Source of the DNA: Diplodia intermedia
Taxonomy: Eukaryota; Ascomycota; Dothideomycetes; Botryosphaeriales; Botryosphaeriaceae
NCBI GenBank assembly: GCA_021495925.1
Contig: JAKEKT010000009.1
Location: 372,001-436,000, forward strand
DNA length: 64,000 bases
Direction of reading: 5' to 3'
Numbering within the stretch: position 1 is the stretch's first letter; every line of letters starts with the position of its first letter. Shown one piece after another: positions 24,701 to 35,900 of the stretch. Under the pieces are notes generated by a model, which did no database searches, had not been told where the DNA came from, and was given only the letters and a program-made list of their open reading frames with translations. Both the position numbers and the translations under genes were made by a program.

Positions 24701-25446
24701 CTCCCGACCAACTTCAACGACGAACATCATGGATCGGTACTCAGGGCCGTCTTTCAAATCGCGACTCTGGCGCCGGCGCACTTGCAATCGGCGCCCCGGT
24801 CACCGCCACCAGCACCCAACCATCCTCGCCCTGCCCCTCTTCCCCCGAGCCTGCATCACCGCCCCCGCAACCTACTGCCTCTGCCGTACAGACGCCAGTA
24901 GGAGAGGACGACCGTACCGACCGACCGCTTCACCTCCTACTAGTGGAGGATAACGACATCAACCTCAAGATTCTGACGACGTATGCGCGCCGCCTCGGCT
25001 GCACGTTCGCAACGGCAACCAACGGACACGAAGCGGTCGAAGTTTTCAAGTCGGCCACCCACCCACCATTTGACGTGGTGCTCATGGACGTCAGCATGCC
25101 GGTGATGAACGGATTCGAGGCCACACGGGCGATCAGGGCGTGGGAGAGGGGCCAGCGCGGAGTAGGAGGGGGAAGAAGAGAAGCAAACGGAAACGGCGGC
25201 GGCGCTGGCGACGCCCCCAGGGGGAGAGGAAGAGGGAGGAAGAGGATGGGTGCCAGGATCCTCGCCCTAACCGGACTGGGCGCGGCGGAGAGTCAGAGGG
25301 AGGCTTTCAGCAGCGGGATGGATGAGTTCCTGATGAAGCCAGTCCCGTTGAAGAGGCTGAAGGGAGTCTTGTTCGGAGACGACGGGCGCGGACGCAGCGA
25401 GGAGGTCAAAGAGAAGGAAGAGAAATTACAGGCAATGAAGGGGTGA
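21713..25446 (+). CDS. Hybrid histidine kinase (GAF-HisKA-HATPase-receiver)
   Basis: A 1,228-residue cytosolic-type sensor kinase that passes phosphate from His to Asp within one chain and on to a phosphotransfer protein. Exons: 21713-21798 and 21846-25446; the 47-nt intron joins KLAS to YFGSLGIVPE, the usual N-terminal motif. A GAF domain spans about residues 55-225. The HisKA dimerisation domain has the phospho-accepting His at 551 (SHELRSPLHGI). The ATPase domain shows the N box (N718-N722), the DTGRGIS box from 765 and the GTGLGLS box from 792. A C-terminal receiver carries acidic residues in VEDND and the phospho-accepting Asp at 1110 (LMDVSMPVMNG). The receiver holds an insert of some 40 Gly/Arg-rich residues after the Asp. 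No membrane helix is seen. All catalytic residues are present. Ligand of the GAF domain is unknown. Confidence 0.93.
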
Positions 25447-27992
25447 AGCTGAGAGTATTGGATAATTGGGACGGATGAGGTGAGATGTGCGCGTGTGTAT
25501 GGGGGCGCTTTGGAGTGTCGGGACGGATCGGAACAGGTTTCTGGACGGCGACACGGATTCTACGTTCTTGTGTTGTATATTTCTTTTTTTCTTGTGTCTC
25601 TCTACGTCTACAGGACGATCATGGCGCGGGTTGTGCTTGTTGGTTTTTTCTTTTTTTTATTATCCTGGGGGGCTACGTATACTTTGTTTTACGGCATGGG
25701 ATCCGCATTAGATGATCCGCAGTACGACGTTACGAGAACTTGTACCAACAGTATCGGGGAGGACATGTCAGGCATTTCTAGGAAGATGCATCGTTTAGAC
25801 CAGCTCCGGCGTCGCTTTGTCATCAACGTCATCACGAAGAAGGGGTGGGGGGTTTGGAGGAATGGGTCCGTCGACCAAGGCAGGCAATCAAATGCGATCA
25901 TCGTCGCGTTTCCGGCTGCGCCAACCAAGCTTGAAATTGTCCGTCCAACCGATTTGCGCTGGGCATCGACCGATCCGAGTTCGTTCTCGATGGCTGACTG
26001 GCTGGTGCGGGACGTCACCAGGTTATCCTGCACGTGCCGACATTGTCCCGTCTGCCTTGTCTTCGTTATTATTATTAGCAAGGGGACCCGAGCGGAGCTG
26101 TTTCCGCGACATGGCAAACCTCACCGCTTGTCCCGGGCTCTCTTCTTGTCTTTTTGCTTTTTCTCCCCCTTCTTATTGCTTGAAGAAAAGGAGTTGCCCT
26201 TTTTTCGGGGTTGGTTTTGCTTTTTCGTCACTCCTTTTGGGGGAGCGGGCGCTTACTGAGTCAGTCGGGTAGTCGCACCCGGTACGAAAGCCGATATGGG
26301 CCCGCCCTCGCGGCTTAGGTATAACTGCATTATCGTGAGTGAGTCGTATGTGTGAGTAGCTGTTGCTAACTAGTAATGTATGCACTACCACGGCGGGGCT
26401 TCGGGCTTTAATTGATTGTCGTAATGGGCTTCCCATCGGCCGACATGGATAGTTGGTCGATGAGGGAGCCGACGTCCCGTCGGGAAATCAATACCGTCGC
26501 CCGTTGTATGCTCGAGCTTTTTATTTTTTATTTTTGGCCCGTTCGGCTATTCACAACCTTATGTCATTATTGGGCAATAGTGGAAACGCCGGAGGACGTT
26601 CCCTCCAAAAACTTCGGTACAGAAGCGGATTGGCAGGTAAATAATATATCATTGCCAGATGTATGATTTGTAGCTGAGCATGAAATGTTCAGGCGCGTGT
26701 ACATCGCTTCCTACACCCCACACCAACCTGCATCTTGGAGCATGTCTTCGCATACTTAGCCACTGCGATGGTCAAAGAGCCTTGGCACGCTTGGTTTGTT
26801 GTCTGGTGGCTCGTGAAACACGGAGCGTTCTCCGCCGCAAGCCTCAAACACGGGAGCGGGGCTGTGCGATGGACCCAACGACGACTCGCGGCAGCTCGGG
26901 TGAATCTTGTGAGAAATTTCGCCATGTCACTCGGATCGGGAAGTGGTGGAGTGACAGTAAAAGAGCACTGATGTTTTTCGGATGTAGATCAATGCGATAG
27001 AAGGCGGAGCCAATCGTCACCAGTACCTAACGGGGACATCGCAGAAGCAGAGGACACGCCATGTTTCACATACTCCCTGCCGATTGCCAGATCCCGGCTC
27101 GGATCTTTCGGGCGGGGCTTGGAGGGTATGCGTATCGACGCAAGTCTGCGGGATGAAGTCCGGGTGGAATGAGCAAACGTGCACTGATATTGAACGACAT
27201 TTTCGGAAGTGTAGACAACACTTGTGACTAAGAGAACAGATATACTGATTGCTACCTCTGATATGCCTCCGTGTTCAACATCGATATAATTAGCTTGCTA
27301 CACATTGTCGTACCCGAATATCGAACCGTATAGAACCGTGCACGGGTTCATGGCACTCAAGAACTTCATACGTAGTCTGCACCCGCACTGTGACTGTGTC
27401 TGTCATCCCTTTCAGTGCTTAGGTTGGGAAATGGTGGACTCACTCAACGGCCCAGCCAGTCCAACTGTCTAAGCGCAAGCCAAACTTCCTTTCCTTTGAA
27501 GAAGAAGTTTCTGCTGAAGTTCTTGGAGGTGAAGAGTGTCGCGGCTGATTGCATACAATGTCGTAGAGAATGATTGTTGCTTGGTACTTCGTTGCCACTG
27601 CTTCGTTGATCCATGTTATTGAAAGGAGGTGATATAAAGACAACGAAAACGACAGCTGGATATCTCAACAACGGATATCTTGGAATTTCAGTGGCCACAG
27701 TTGAAATGATCGCATTGAGATTGTATTCATGCTATCTACTGGTCTTTTATAGACCTGGATGCTGATTGCTGGCTTATTTGCCTTCAATCCGCTGGAAGTT
27801 TGCCTGTGTTCGGCTTGATTTTCAACTGCCACCCAAGAGATACACCGAGTTCCAATCCATTACCCAGTCACGAACAATACATCGTCAAGCGAACTTGATT
27901 GTTTCTTTCAATTCATTTTGATACAACCCTGTCTTGACGGACAAAAAGGTAGAGTAGTACCTGAGGCGCTCAGGAAGATTGAGACATCACCC
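25447..27992. other. Intergenic region without recognisable gene
   Basis: About 2.5 kb between two convergently oriented genes. The left part should contain the kinase 3' untranslated region. A 259-codon frame (25480-26259 plus) is hydrophobic only because of T-rich tracts and has no similarity I recognise. The stretch 27,000-27,900 is markedly lower in GC and holds only short frames. I see no repeat family or RNA gene. Confidence 0.55.
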
Positions 27993-29303
27993 TCAAACCC
28001 GCACCACAATAGCCTCATTGGGCTTGACCTTCTGGTCGCACAAATCCTGCCACGCCTTCTCTATCCCGTCCACTCCATCAACCCAAACAGCGTCAAGCTC
28101 GCCCATCCCACCCTCCTCCTCACATCTCTCCCACGCCTCATTCATCTTCGCGAAATAAGCCTCCGGCCCCTCAATCTCCATCGCCCAATCCCGCACCGGA
28201 CTGGTATTGAACTGCACGCTCTTCAGCCTCTGCGCCCTCTCCATATCCGCCTTGATCTCGTCCAGGGAGTAAACTTTCATCCCGGACCCAACCAACACAA
28301 CCAGCACCTCGACCCCCTCCCCCTCCCTCTCCACCGCCTCCACGAACCCCTCCAAAACCCCCTCCCTCGTCCCGAAATCGATCACGACGACCCTCTCCGG
28401 CTTGAACCCCAGCACCCACCCCACCCCCTCCTCCCCGTTCAACTCCGCATACCCCACCGCCTTGTTCTTCCCCGCCGGCGTCACATCGTCGTCGTACGTC
28501 CTCACCTTCCCCGGCGCCGACGTCGCCTGCAGCACCGCCAACGGCCCTCCACCAACGTTCCGATCCCGCAGCAGATTCCACGCGAACCCCCGCCCGGTCT
28601 TGCTCGTCGCGGCCAGCGAGACGACGACGGCGCGGCGCAGGTCCGCGTCGCGCGCGGTCCACGGGAGGGCGGCGGGCGCGGGCAGGCCGAACGGGTGGAC
28701 GGGCAGGAAGTCGTGGTGGTGTCGGTCACCGCCACCGGGGAAGTTGAAGCGCGAGAACAGGTAGCCGCACTCCCACACCGTCCGGAGGGCGACGCGGCGC
28801 GCAGCCGCGTCCGCGTCCGCGGGCGTCGCCGTCGACGGGAGGCGGCCGCCGGGCGCGGCGGCGACGTAGCGGTTGTACATGTTCATCAGGCCGCGCCGGT
28901 GCGGCGACGTCTCGAGCCAGTGACTCTCGCAGCCGGCGGCGGGCGCCAGCTGCAGGTCGACGGCGTGCGAGGTCGTCGGCCAGTAGCCCCAGATGGCGGT
29001 GCCGGCGGGGAGCGCGGCGATGGTGCTGGCGGCGACGGTCGCGTAGCCCCACGCCGGCACGATGCCCCAGGATGCGGCGTCGTCGTACGGCGCCGGCGCG
29101 GTGGCGGTCGGGATCGGGTAGGTGGTCCACCAGGAGAGCGGGGTGCCGAGGCGCGCGTACGTGAGGTTGTTGGAGGAGAGCGTGATGAGGGTCGTGCGGA
29201 CGCGGATGGAGTCGGGCGCCAGGGGGGTGGTGTTTTCCGGGACGGGGAAGACGGCGTGGCGGCTGTTGTCGTGCTTGGAGATGGCGTGGATGAGGTTTGC
29301 CAT
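27993..29303 (-). CDS. DUF2855 family protein
   Basis: A 436-residue protein of the DUF2855 family, known from fungi and bacteria and related in fold to the quinone-reductase/medium-chain dehydrogenase group. Recognisable family features are the N-terminal beta-rich half with SSNNLTYARLG, the aromatic segment WGIVPAWGYATV, the GYWPT turn, the FGLPAPAALPWTARDADLRRAVVVSLAATSKTG-type middle region (residues about 230-260), and a Rossmann-like C-terminal half (VVVIDFGTREG, then VEVLVVLVGSGM). It is a single exon. I chose ATG 29303; the frame continues upstream without similarity. A TATATAAA lies 110 bp upstream. The enzyme activity of the family is not established; no partner gene is nearby. Confidence 0.85.
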   Translation of the reverse strand: MANLIHAISKHDNSRHAVFPVPENTTPLAPDSIRVRTTLITLSSNNLTYARLGTPLSWWTTYPIPTATAPAPYDDAASWGIVPAWGYATVAASTIAALPAGTAIWGYWPTTSHAVDLQLAPAAGCESHWLETSPHRRGLMNMYNRYVAAAPGGRLPSTATPADADAAARRVALRTVWECGYLFSRFNFPGGGDRHHHDFLPVHPFGLPAPAALPWTARDADLRRAVVVSLAATSKTGRGFAWNLLRDRNVGGGPLAVLQATSAPGKVRTYDDDVTPAGKNKAVGYAELNGEEGVGWVLGFKPERVVVIDFGTREGVLEGFVEAVEREGEGVEVLVVLVGSGMKVYSLDEIKADMERAQRLKSVQFNTSPVRDWAMEIEGPEAYFAKMNEAWERCEEEGGMGELDAVWVDGVDGIEKAWQDLCDQKVKPNEAIVVRV

Positions 29304-29412
29304 GTTGGAGTGTTTCTTGGGATGATGGAGTCGACGTCGGGAGCTTCGGGAGATTGGGAGGTTCCTGTAGCAGCTTCTGGTCATCTGTCACCCACGATCG
29401 ATAGGGAAGCGC

Positions 29413-29420
29413 TTTATATA
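29413..29420 (-). promoter_or_regulatory. TATA box of the DUF2855 gene
   Basis: TATATAAA on the minus strand, about 110 bp upstream of the ATG at 29303, in GC-rich surroundings. Distance and sequence fit a fungal core promoter. Confidence 0.55.
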
Positions 29421-29958
29421 CCCGTAGTAGCTTCGCGTGGCTTTCATCTTAGGTCCCGTGGTCGTCCGAAATGCTGATGAATTCTGTCAGCAGCCAAGAC
29501 TTTGGACAGGGATATGGTTGGAGGAGCCATAGGTACCGTCTCGCTTGACCAGCGCGGACACCGGAAGGAATGCGGGGCAGTTTCCATTTCCTGTTTTGGA
29601 AAATGCAGGATAATACCCCTTCTTGATCCAAAGCGAAATTCCTGCTTCCCTGGATGCCAAAGGCAAACGCCCGAGGTCTCCAACTACCACCACTGAGGCG
29701 GACAGTATCAAAGATGAAACAATTCCTTTTTTTCTTTGCTACGTCTACGTGGGAGCTGTGGTCTGCTATAATTCTTCATATCCAGACGCAAACTACTCAA
29801 TACTCAGTGCCATGATGCGGTATCTGAGAAGCATACGGAGTCAAAAAAGTCCGAAGTCCGGGCCATCGAGTTAAATCATCTTTGTAACCGAGCCAGCGGC
29901 AGTCATATGTAACGATAAGTGACCTTCATGACGGTCCGATCGTAAGACACCTCTCCAG
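29421..29958. other. Intergenic region
   Basis: About 540 bp between the DUF2855 promoter and the stop codon of the long helicase/AAA+ gene. It must carry upstream sequences of the first and the 3' untranslated region of the second. I see no further feature. Confidence 0.5.
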
Positions 29959-32900
29959 CTACTGCATGTACCGCGATAGATCCGCATCAGAAACCCAATG
30001 CGAACCGCCCGCGCACCTGTAACCCCCTTTCTGCTTGATCCACTGATATCCCATGCAGCAGACACCCATTCTCCTCAAAGAATCCTTCTTCTTCACCTCC
30101 CTCCTCCTATCCTCCTCCATCCTTACGCGCCTCCGCTCGATCTCCGCCAACTCCCTCCTCTTCCGCTCAACCTCCTCCCGCCTCCGCTCCTCCTCCTCAT
30201 CCCGCCTCCGCTGCCCCTCGATCCTCTGCAGCCGCATCCGCTCACGCTCCAGCTTCTTCGCATCATCAGCAGCCGCGTCATCTCGCCGCTCCCCCTCCGT
30301 CCGATCACCGACGACCGTCGAAACACGTCCATCATCTCCGTCGCCGCCATCCAGTCCGTCCGTCCGAGCCGCCGCCGCCGCATCGAGCTCGCTCGCCTCC
30401 ACCTCCACCTCGCGCCTCAGCCGCCTCTCCTCGTCCACAACACTCCGATACGCCCGCTCCTCGGCCCGCGCCGCCCGCTCGTCGCGCAGCAGCTGCTCCC
30501 ACACCTCGGCGCCGACACCTGCGTCGCGCGGATGATGGCCGTCCCCGTCGTCGGACTCCTGACTCGGAGTCTCTGGACCGGGCTCTGACGAGTCATCATC
30601 ATCATCATCATCCGTCTCCAGCGTAGGAGGAGGATGTGGCGGTGCTTCCGATGCTCCACTACCACCACCACCATCGCCGGCGCCGCTCGCCGCGGCCGCC
30701 CCCGCTCCACCACCACCGCTCGCGCTCGCCGTCGGCGGTGGCGGCGCATTCGGAGCATCATCGTCGTCGTCCGTCGCTTCGGGAGGAGGAGGAGGAGGAG
30801 GAGGATGAGCAGCAGCAGCAGTAGGCAAGCGGGACGCACCACCACGACCACCGCCGCCACCGCCACCGTTTCCAACATGAAGCGCCCTGTACGTGCGCTC
30901 CTCGAGCATGCGGTCCAACTCGGCAAGCACGCACGCCTCGGACACGACGACCCCCGGCGCCTTGGTGCCCGCGGCGGTCGTGGTGGTGCCGCTGCCGCGC
31001 ATGACGCGGGCAAAGACGGCGTTGGCGACGGTGCGGACGTCGCGGGCGTTTGCCCAGTTGGGCAGGGCCGCGAGGGCAGCGAAGGCAGCGACGACGCGGT
31101 CGCGGAACCCCTGTGCGAGGGGCGGGTCGAAGACTTTCGCATCCAAGACATCACCCTTCTTCTTGCCCTTTCCGAGCAGCAGAGCCGCGAGCAGGTCGAG
31201 GCACTCGGCGGGCGACAGCGGCCGGAAGTTGACGGTCTCGGGGAAGCGCGACGTCAGGCCCGGGTTGGCGAGCATGAGGCGGTTGACGTCGGCGTCGTAG
31301 CCGGCGAGGACGACGACGAGCTTGCGGGCGAACTTTTCTTTCGTGAGGCAGTCGACCATCTCGTCGACGGCCTCCTTGGCGAAGGAGCGGTCGGCGGATC
31401 CCAGCCGGTACGCCTCGTCGATGAAGAGGACCTTGCCGAGCGCCTTCTCGAACAGCCGCTGCGTCTTGGGCCCCGTGTGCCCGACGTACTCGCCGACGAG
31501 GTCCGTGGCCGAGCACTCGACGACCTCGGCCGAGGCGAGGAAGCCCATGTCGTAGTAGACTTTGCCCATGCGTTTGGCCGTCGAGGTTTTGCCCGTGCCT
31601 GGGACGTTTGTCAGTGTGCGTGCCCCGTGAGTTGACAGTCAAGGAGAAGATCGGTCTGGGTTGTTGCTCCAAACGTTCTCGGTTCGTCCGTCCCCCCAAG
31701 AAACGTATATACTTCATAACATGTGCGGCGACGTAGGGGGATGGATCACTTACCAGGCGGTCCGCGGAAAAGAAATGCGAACGGCAGCTGCTCGCTGGGA
31801 TCGAGGCCCAGCGCCTTCATGTTCGCATACACGCGCTGGTAGCCCTTCAGCTGCGCGACAATCTCATCGCAGCCGATGACCCCCTCGAAGAGCACGTCGA
31901 CGTTGGTCTCGGCCCTCGCGCCGCGGTCGAAGTCGGGATCGAAGTCCGGGGCCTCGAAGATGGCCGCGATCTTGCGCTTTCCCCCCCTTCCGAGACGCTG
32001 CTGGTGGCTGAGCTTGGCCTTGTTGAAGAGGATGTCGATCTCGCCCGCGTTGCCAAAGTGCAGCCTGTTGCGGGACCGGCAGAGCATGTCCAGCGCCACC
32101 GCTTTGGCTTCTTTCGTGGCCTTGAAGCCCAACTGCTTCAGCTTGAGGTCGAAGATGGCTTCGAGTTCGGCTTTGGAAAAGTCCTCGAAGTTGAATGCGG
32201 AATCGAGGGGGAATCGCCGGGTCAGGCCGGGATTGACTTCTTGGAACATCTCCTCCATCCTCTCCTTGTATCCCAGGAGCAACACGCATCGGTTGTCGCC
32301 AGGGACGCTCTGGACCTCGGCCACAATCGTGTCGATGACGGAGTTCTTGAAGCTGTTCGTGTTGCCTCCCTTGGCGCTGTGGTCGTAGAGACTGTAAGCC
32401 TCGTCGATGACTAGGACTTTGCCGAGTGTTGCCGCCAGGATGCCCTTCGTTTTCGCTTCCGACTGCCCGATGTACTGTCCAATGAAGTCCGCCGGGCTCT
32501 TCACCACCACTACAATGCGAATGTGTCAGTCTGTGGAAGTGATAGATCGACAACGGAGACTTACTTTCACCCGTTGAAAGGAAACCCATGTCGGCCAGGA
32601 TCTGACCGTACAACTTCGCCACCGTCGTCTTGCCGGTCCCCGGGTTACCCAAGAAGACCTTGTTGAGGCTGAAGTCGATCAAAGGCTCCTCGTCCAGTTC
32701 ACGCGTGTAATTGTACTGCATGACATCAAAGAGCGCTTGGATGGCGCTCTTGACCGAGCCGAGGCCAATCATCTGCTGGAGCTTGTCCCAAGAAGCGTTG
32801 TCCTTGAGCACGTCTTGAGGCTCCGGTCCCAAAAGGTCTGCCTGGGTCAGCAAGAAGTCGTCGGGCAGCGCGCCGGCCTTCCTCTCCTTTCGGAGCCGCT

Positions 32901-35900
32901 TCGCCTGACGCTGGACTATGCGCGCGATGTTGTTCTCGACCGCTCGAGCGTTCCCGAAGCCTTCGTGGCCCCTGCCGCGGCCGATGCGGCGGGCGACGAT
33001 GCGGGCGTAGAGACCCCTGCATCCAAGCTCCACCCGCATCTTCCCCTGGTAGCGCTTGTCGAGGTTGTAGTTGAGGATCTCCAGCAGCTCTTCGTCCTTG
33101 TAGTCTCTGAACTGGATCTCGCGGGGGAACCGGCTCGGGATGCCGGGGTTGTGGGCGAAGAAGGACTCCATCTGCTTGTTGTAGCCGGCGAGGATGAAGA
33201 CGACCTTGCCCGTCAGATTCTCGACTTCGGCGAGGAGGAAGTCGAGGACCTGCTTTCCCGTCGGGCTGTTGCCGGACGCGAGTTGGTAGGCCTCGTCGAT
33301 GAAGAGAGCCCCGCCGCCTGCGTTGAGGATGTCGTCGATATGCTGCTTGGAGCCCGAGACGCCATCGTTTGCAAGCCGCGAGCCGCTGGTCTCGACGAAG
33401 TGATGTCCGGGCAGGGCGCCGAAAGAGCTCAGGAACTTTGCATAGAGCCGTGCGACGGTCGTTTTGCCTTTGATAAAGTCAGCAAACTAAGAAAAATATT
33501 TAGTTCATGAGAACACCAGACTTACCTGTACCCGGGTTCCCGAGCAAAGCAGCTCCGAATCTCTCGTCCTTCATGTCGATCCCTTGGCGAATGGCAACTT
33601 CGATTTTGTCCTTGATGGCGAGGAATTCTTCCTTCACATTCTCCAGTCCAATCATACTCATAAGGTCGTCGAGAGTATCGCTCGACGCACCTTCGAACTT
33701 TTTCTGATATTCCCACTCATCTTTCGCAGGGGAGTCTGGTTGCTTCCAAGGTCCCTTTCCTTTCCCATCATGACTGTACTTGTTGGCTTGCTGGGCAGCG
33801 GGAATAGAGCCCGCATTAGCCGCAGTTGGGCTCGGAGGGCCGGGAGGGCTCGGAGAAGGGGTGTCGGGCGCCTTGACAGATTGAGACACGGGCGGGTTCT
33901 GCCCGCCCAGACCCAGTCCAGCCAGACCCGATTGAAGATTCTGAAGATCCTTCTGGTGCTGGCGGATGACTCTGTCTCTCTCCTCCTGCTCGGCGTTCTC
34001 GCGGCGCAGCCGGCGTTCGTGGGCAATCTCGTCCTGAAGCTCGGCCAACTCTCTCGCATAAGCTCTCTGCTTCTTCTGGCGCACCTCTTCCAGCTCGGCA
34101 TCCCTCTGCAGCTTCTCGGCCTTTTCCCTCGCCTCGGAGTCGCAGATTGCACAGACGCTCGGGCGGCCCGCGAAGCAGCGCCAGGTCAGCTTGTGCTTCC
34201 GGGGGCAGGCGTCGGTCAGGATTTGCTGGCACTCCATCTTCGAGTGGTCCGCGAGCTGGTGGCATCGCGACGGGCAGTCGTGGATCCCGCAGCTGAGTTT
34301 GGTGCCGCAGGGATCCGAGCATCCGCCGTCGGGGCAGAGCTCCTCGAAGTCGCCCCGCTGCTTCAGCACCATCTTCTTGCTGGGATGTTGCTCGCACCTG
34401 ACCGGGAGTCCGTCATACATGTGGCCGTTCTTGCTGAGGAGGTCGAAAAACGGGCCCCACGTTTTCTTCCCTTTGCGGCTGCTGAGGAAAGTGTTCGAGT
34501 TGCCGATGAGGATGAGACCGTTGCGTGCGCGGGAGAGTAAGACGTTCAAGCGTTCGGGAGAGGACATGAAGCCAATGTCACCGCTTTTGTTGGCTCTGGT
34601 GAGGGAAGCAATTACGATATCCTTCTCCTCGCCCTGGTAGTTGTCGATTGTCGAGAGCCTGATTGTCCGACCCTTGTGGCCGGCGCCCGTTGGTGCAAGA
34701 AGGCCAGCCTTGATCAGGTCAAAAGAGTCCAGTTCATTCAAGACAGGATCGTTCTCCTTGCTCAGGCGTTTACGGAGGAGACTGAGCTGACCCAAGTACG
34801 GTGTCAGGACGACTTGGTCAGAAGTACCGTAGCCCTGCTGTGCCAAGTATCGCACAATTCGGAGAACAATGTCGGCCTCAAACTCGTTCATTTTGCTGAC
34901 CCCGGAACCCTGGTCTCGACGGTCCGCAATACTGAGCTCCGAGACCTCAAGCTCCTGGTGATCGAAAAAGATGACTCTGTTCTGGAGGCCGCGGAGGGCC
35001 GGTCGATTCTGCGTTGAGGGGGCATCCAGTAGATCCGGATACGTCAAGTTCCTCACGAGAGTCGAGATCTCAGGGCACATGCGATGCTGCTGCATGAGCG
35101 TGGTGTGCGGAAAGCCAGCCAATATGAGACGCTCGAACAACGACCGGTTCAAGTCGTAGCCGTCCCCTTGCTCCACGGTGAGTGCATAATTGTTGACCTT
35201 TGGACGCAACTGTTGGTGATCCCCAATAAGAACCAACTGCTTGGTATGTGGTGTCATGGCGGTGATGACATGGCTTTCGAGGATTTCTCCGGCTTCCTCG
35301 ACCAGTATGATATCCGGTGAGGCAGACTGCAGCTGCTGGAAGTACTTGGCGGCGGCAGTGGTTGTACATGCGATGATGCGCTTTTGACGCAAGAGCTCGG
35401 CGTTCTGCTCATTAAGCGTGTGGTGAAGTTGTCTTTGAGACTCATCGAAGCGTTTCACAAGGTTAGTGATGCCGGATATCTTTTCCTCGAGGAGAATTTG
35501 GGTCCATTGGTTGATTTTCTCCCGCCTCTGGTTGGAGTCCAGGCTCCATACGTGGAGGCCCGTGGGAGAAATCATGTTTCGGAATATTCCCGCATCTTCT
35601 CCTTTGCACCACCGGTCGTACAGGTAGTAATCCTTCACTGGATGGCCGTCTTCCCCAATATATTCGAAGCCATCATTTTGGGTGGGAAGTAGAAAGGCGT
35701 CGAAAAAGCTGCTGTCATCCTCGGAAAATTCCAGGTACTCGAAGATCTCACTCGCCCGCACGCTAAACTGCATGTACGTCCCCAGAAGCCTCTGAAGGCT
35801 CGACTCGTAGCTTTGTAGCTCCATTTCCAGCTTATCAATCACAGCCCACGTTGCCTGGTTGCGTTGGTGGCCGGTCTTCTGATTGGAAATGCTGAGATGT

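Noticed and set aside
25480..26259. 259-codon frame with hydrophobic stretches downstream of the histidine kinase
   Set aside because: Hydrophobicity comes from T-rich tracts read as Phe and Leu; no similarity, no consistent start, lies in the kinase 3' region.
29959..33467. Separate AAA+ ATPase genes downstream of the helicase
   Set aside because: Each apparent gene boundary is a short intron with good donor and acceptor sites, and each join restores a P-loop or continues an AAA+ domain in phase. There are no intervening stop codons after splicing.
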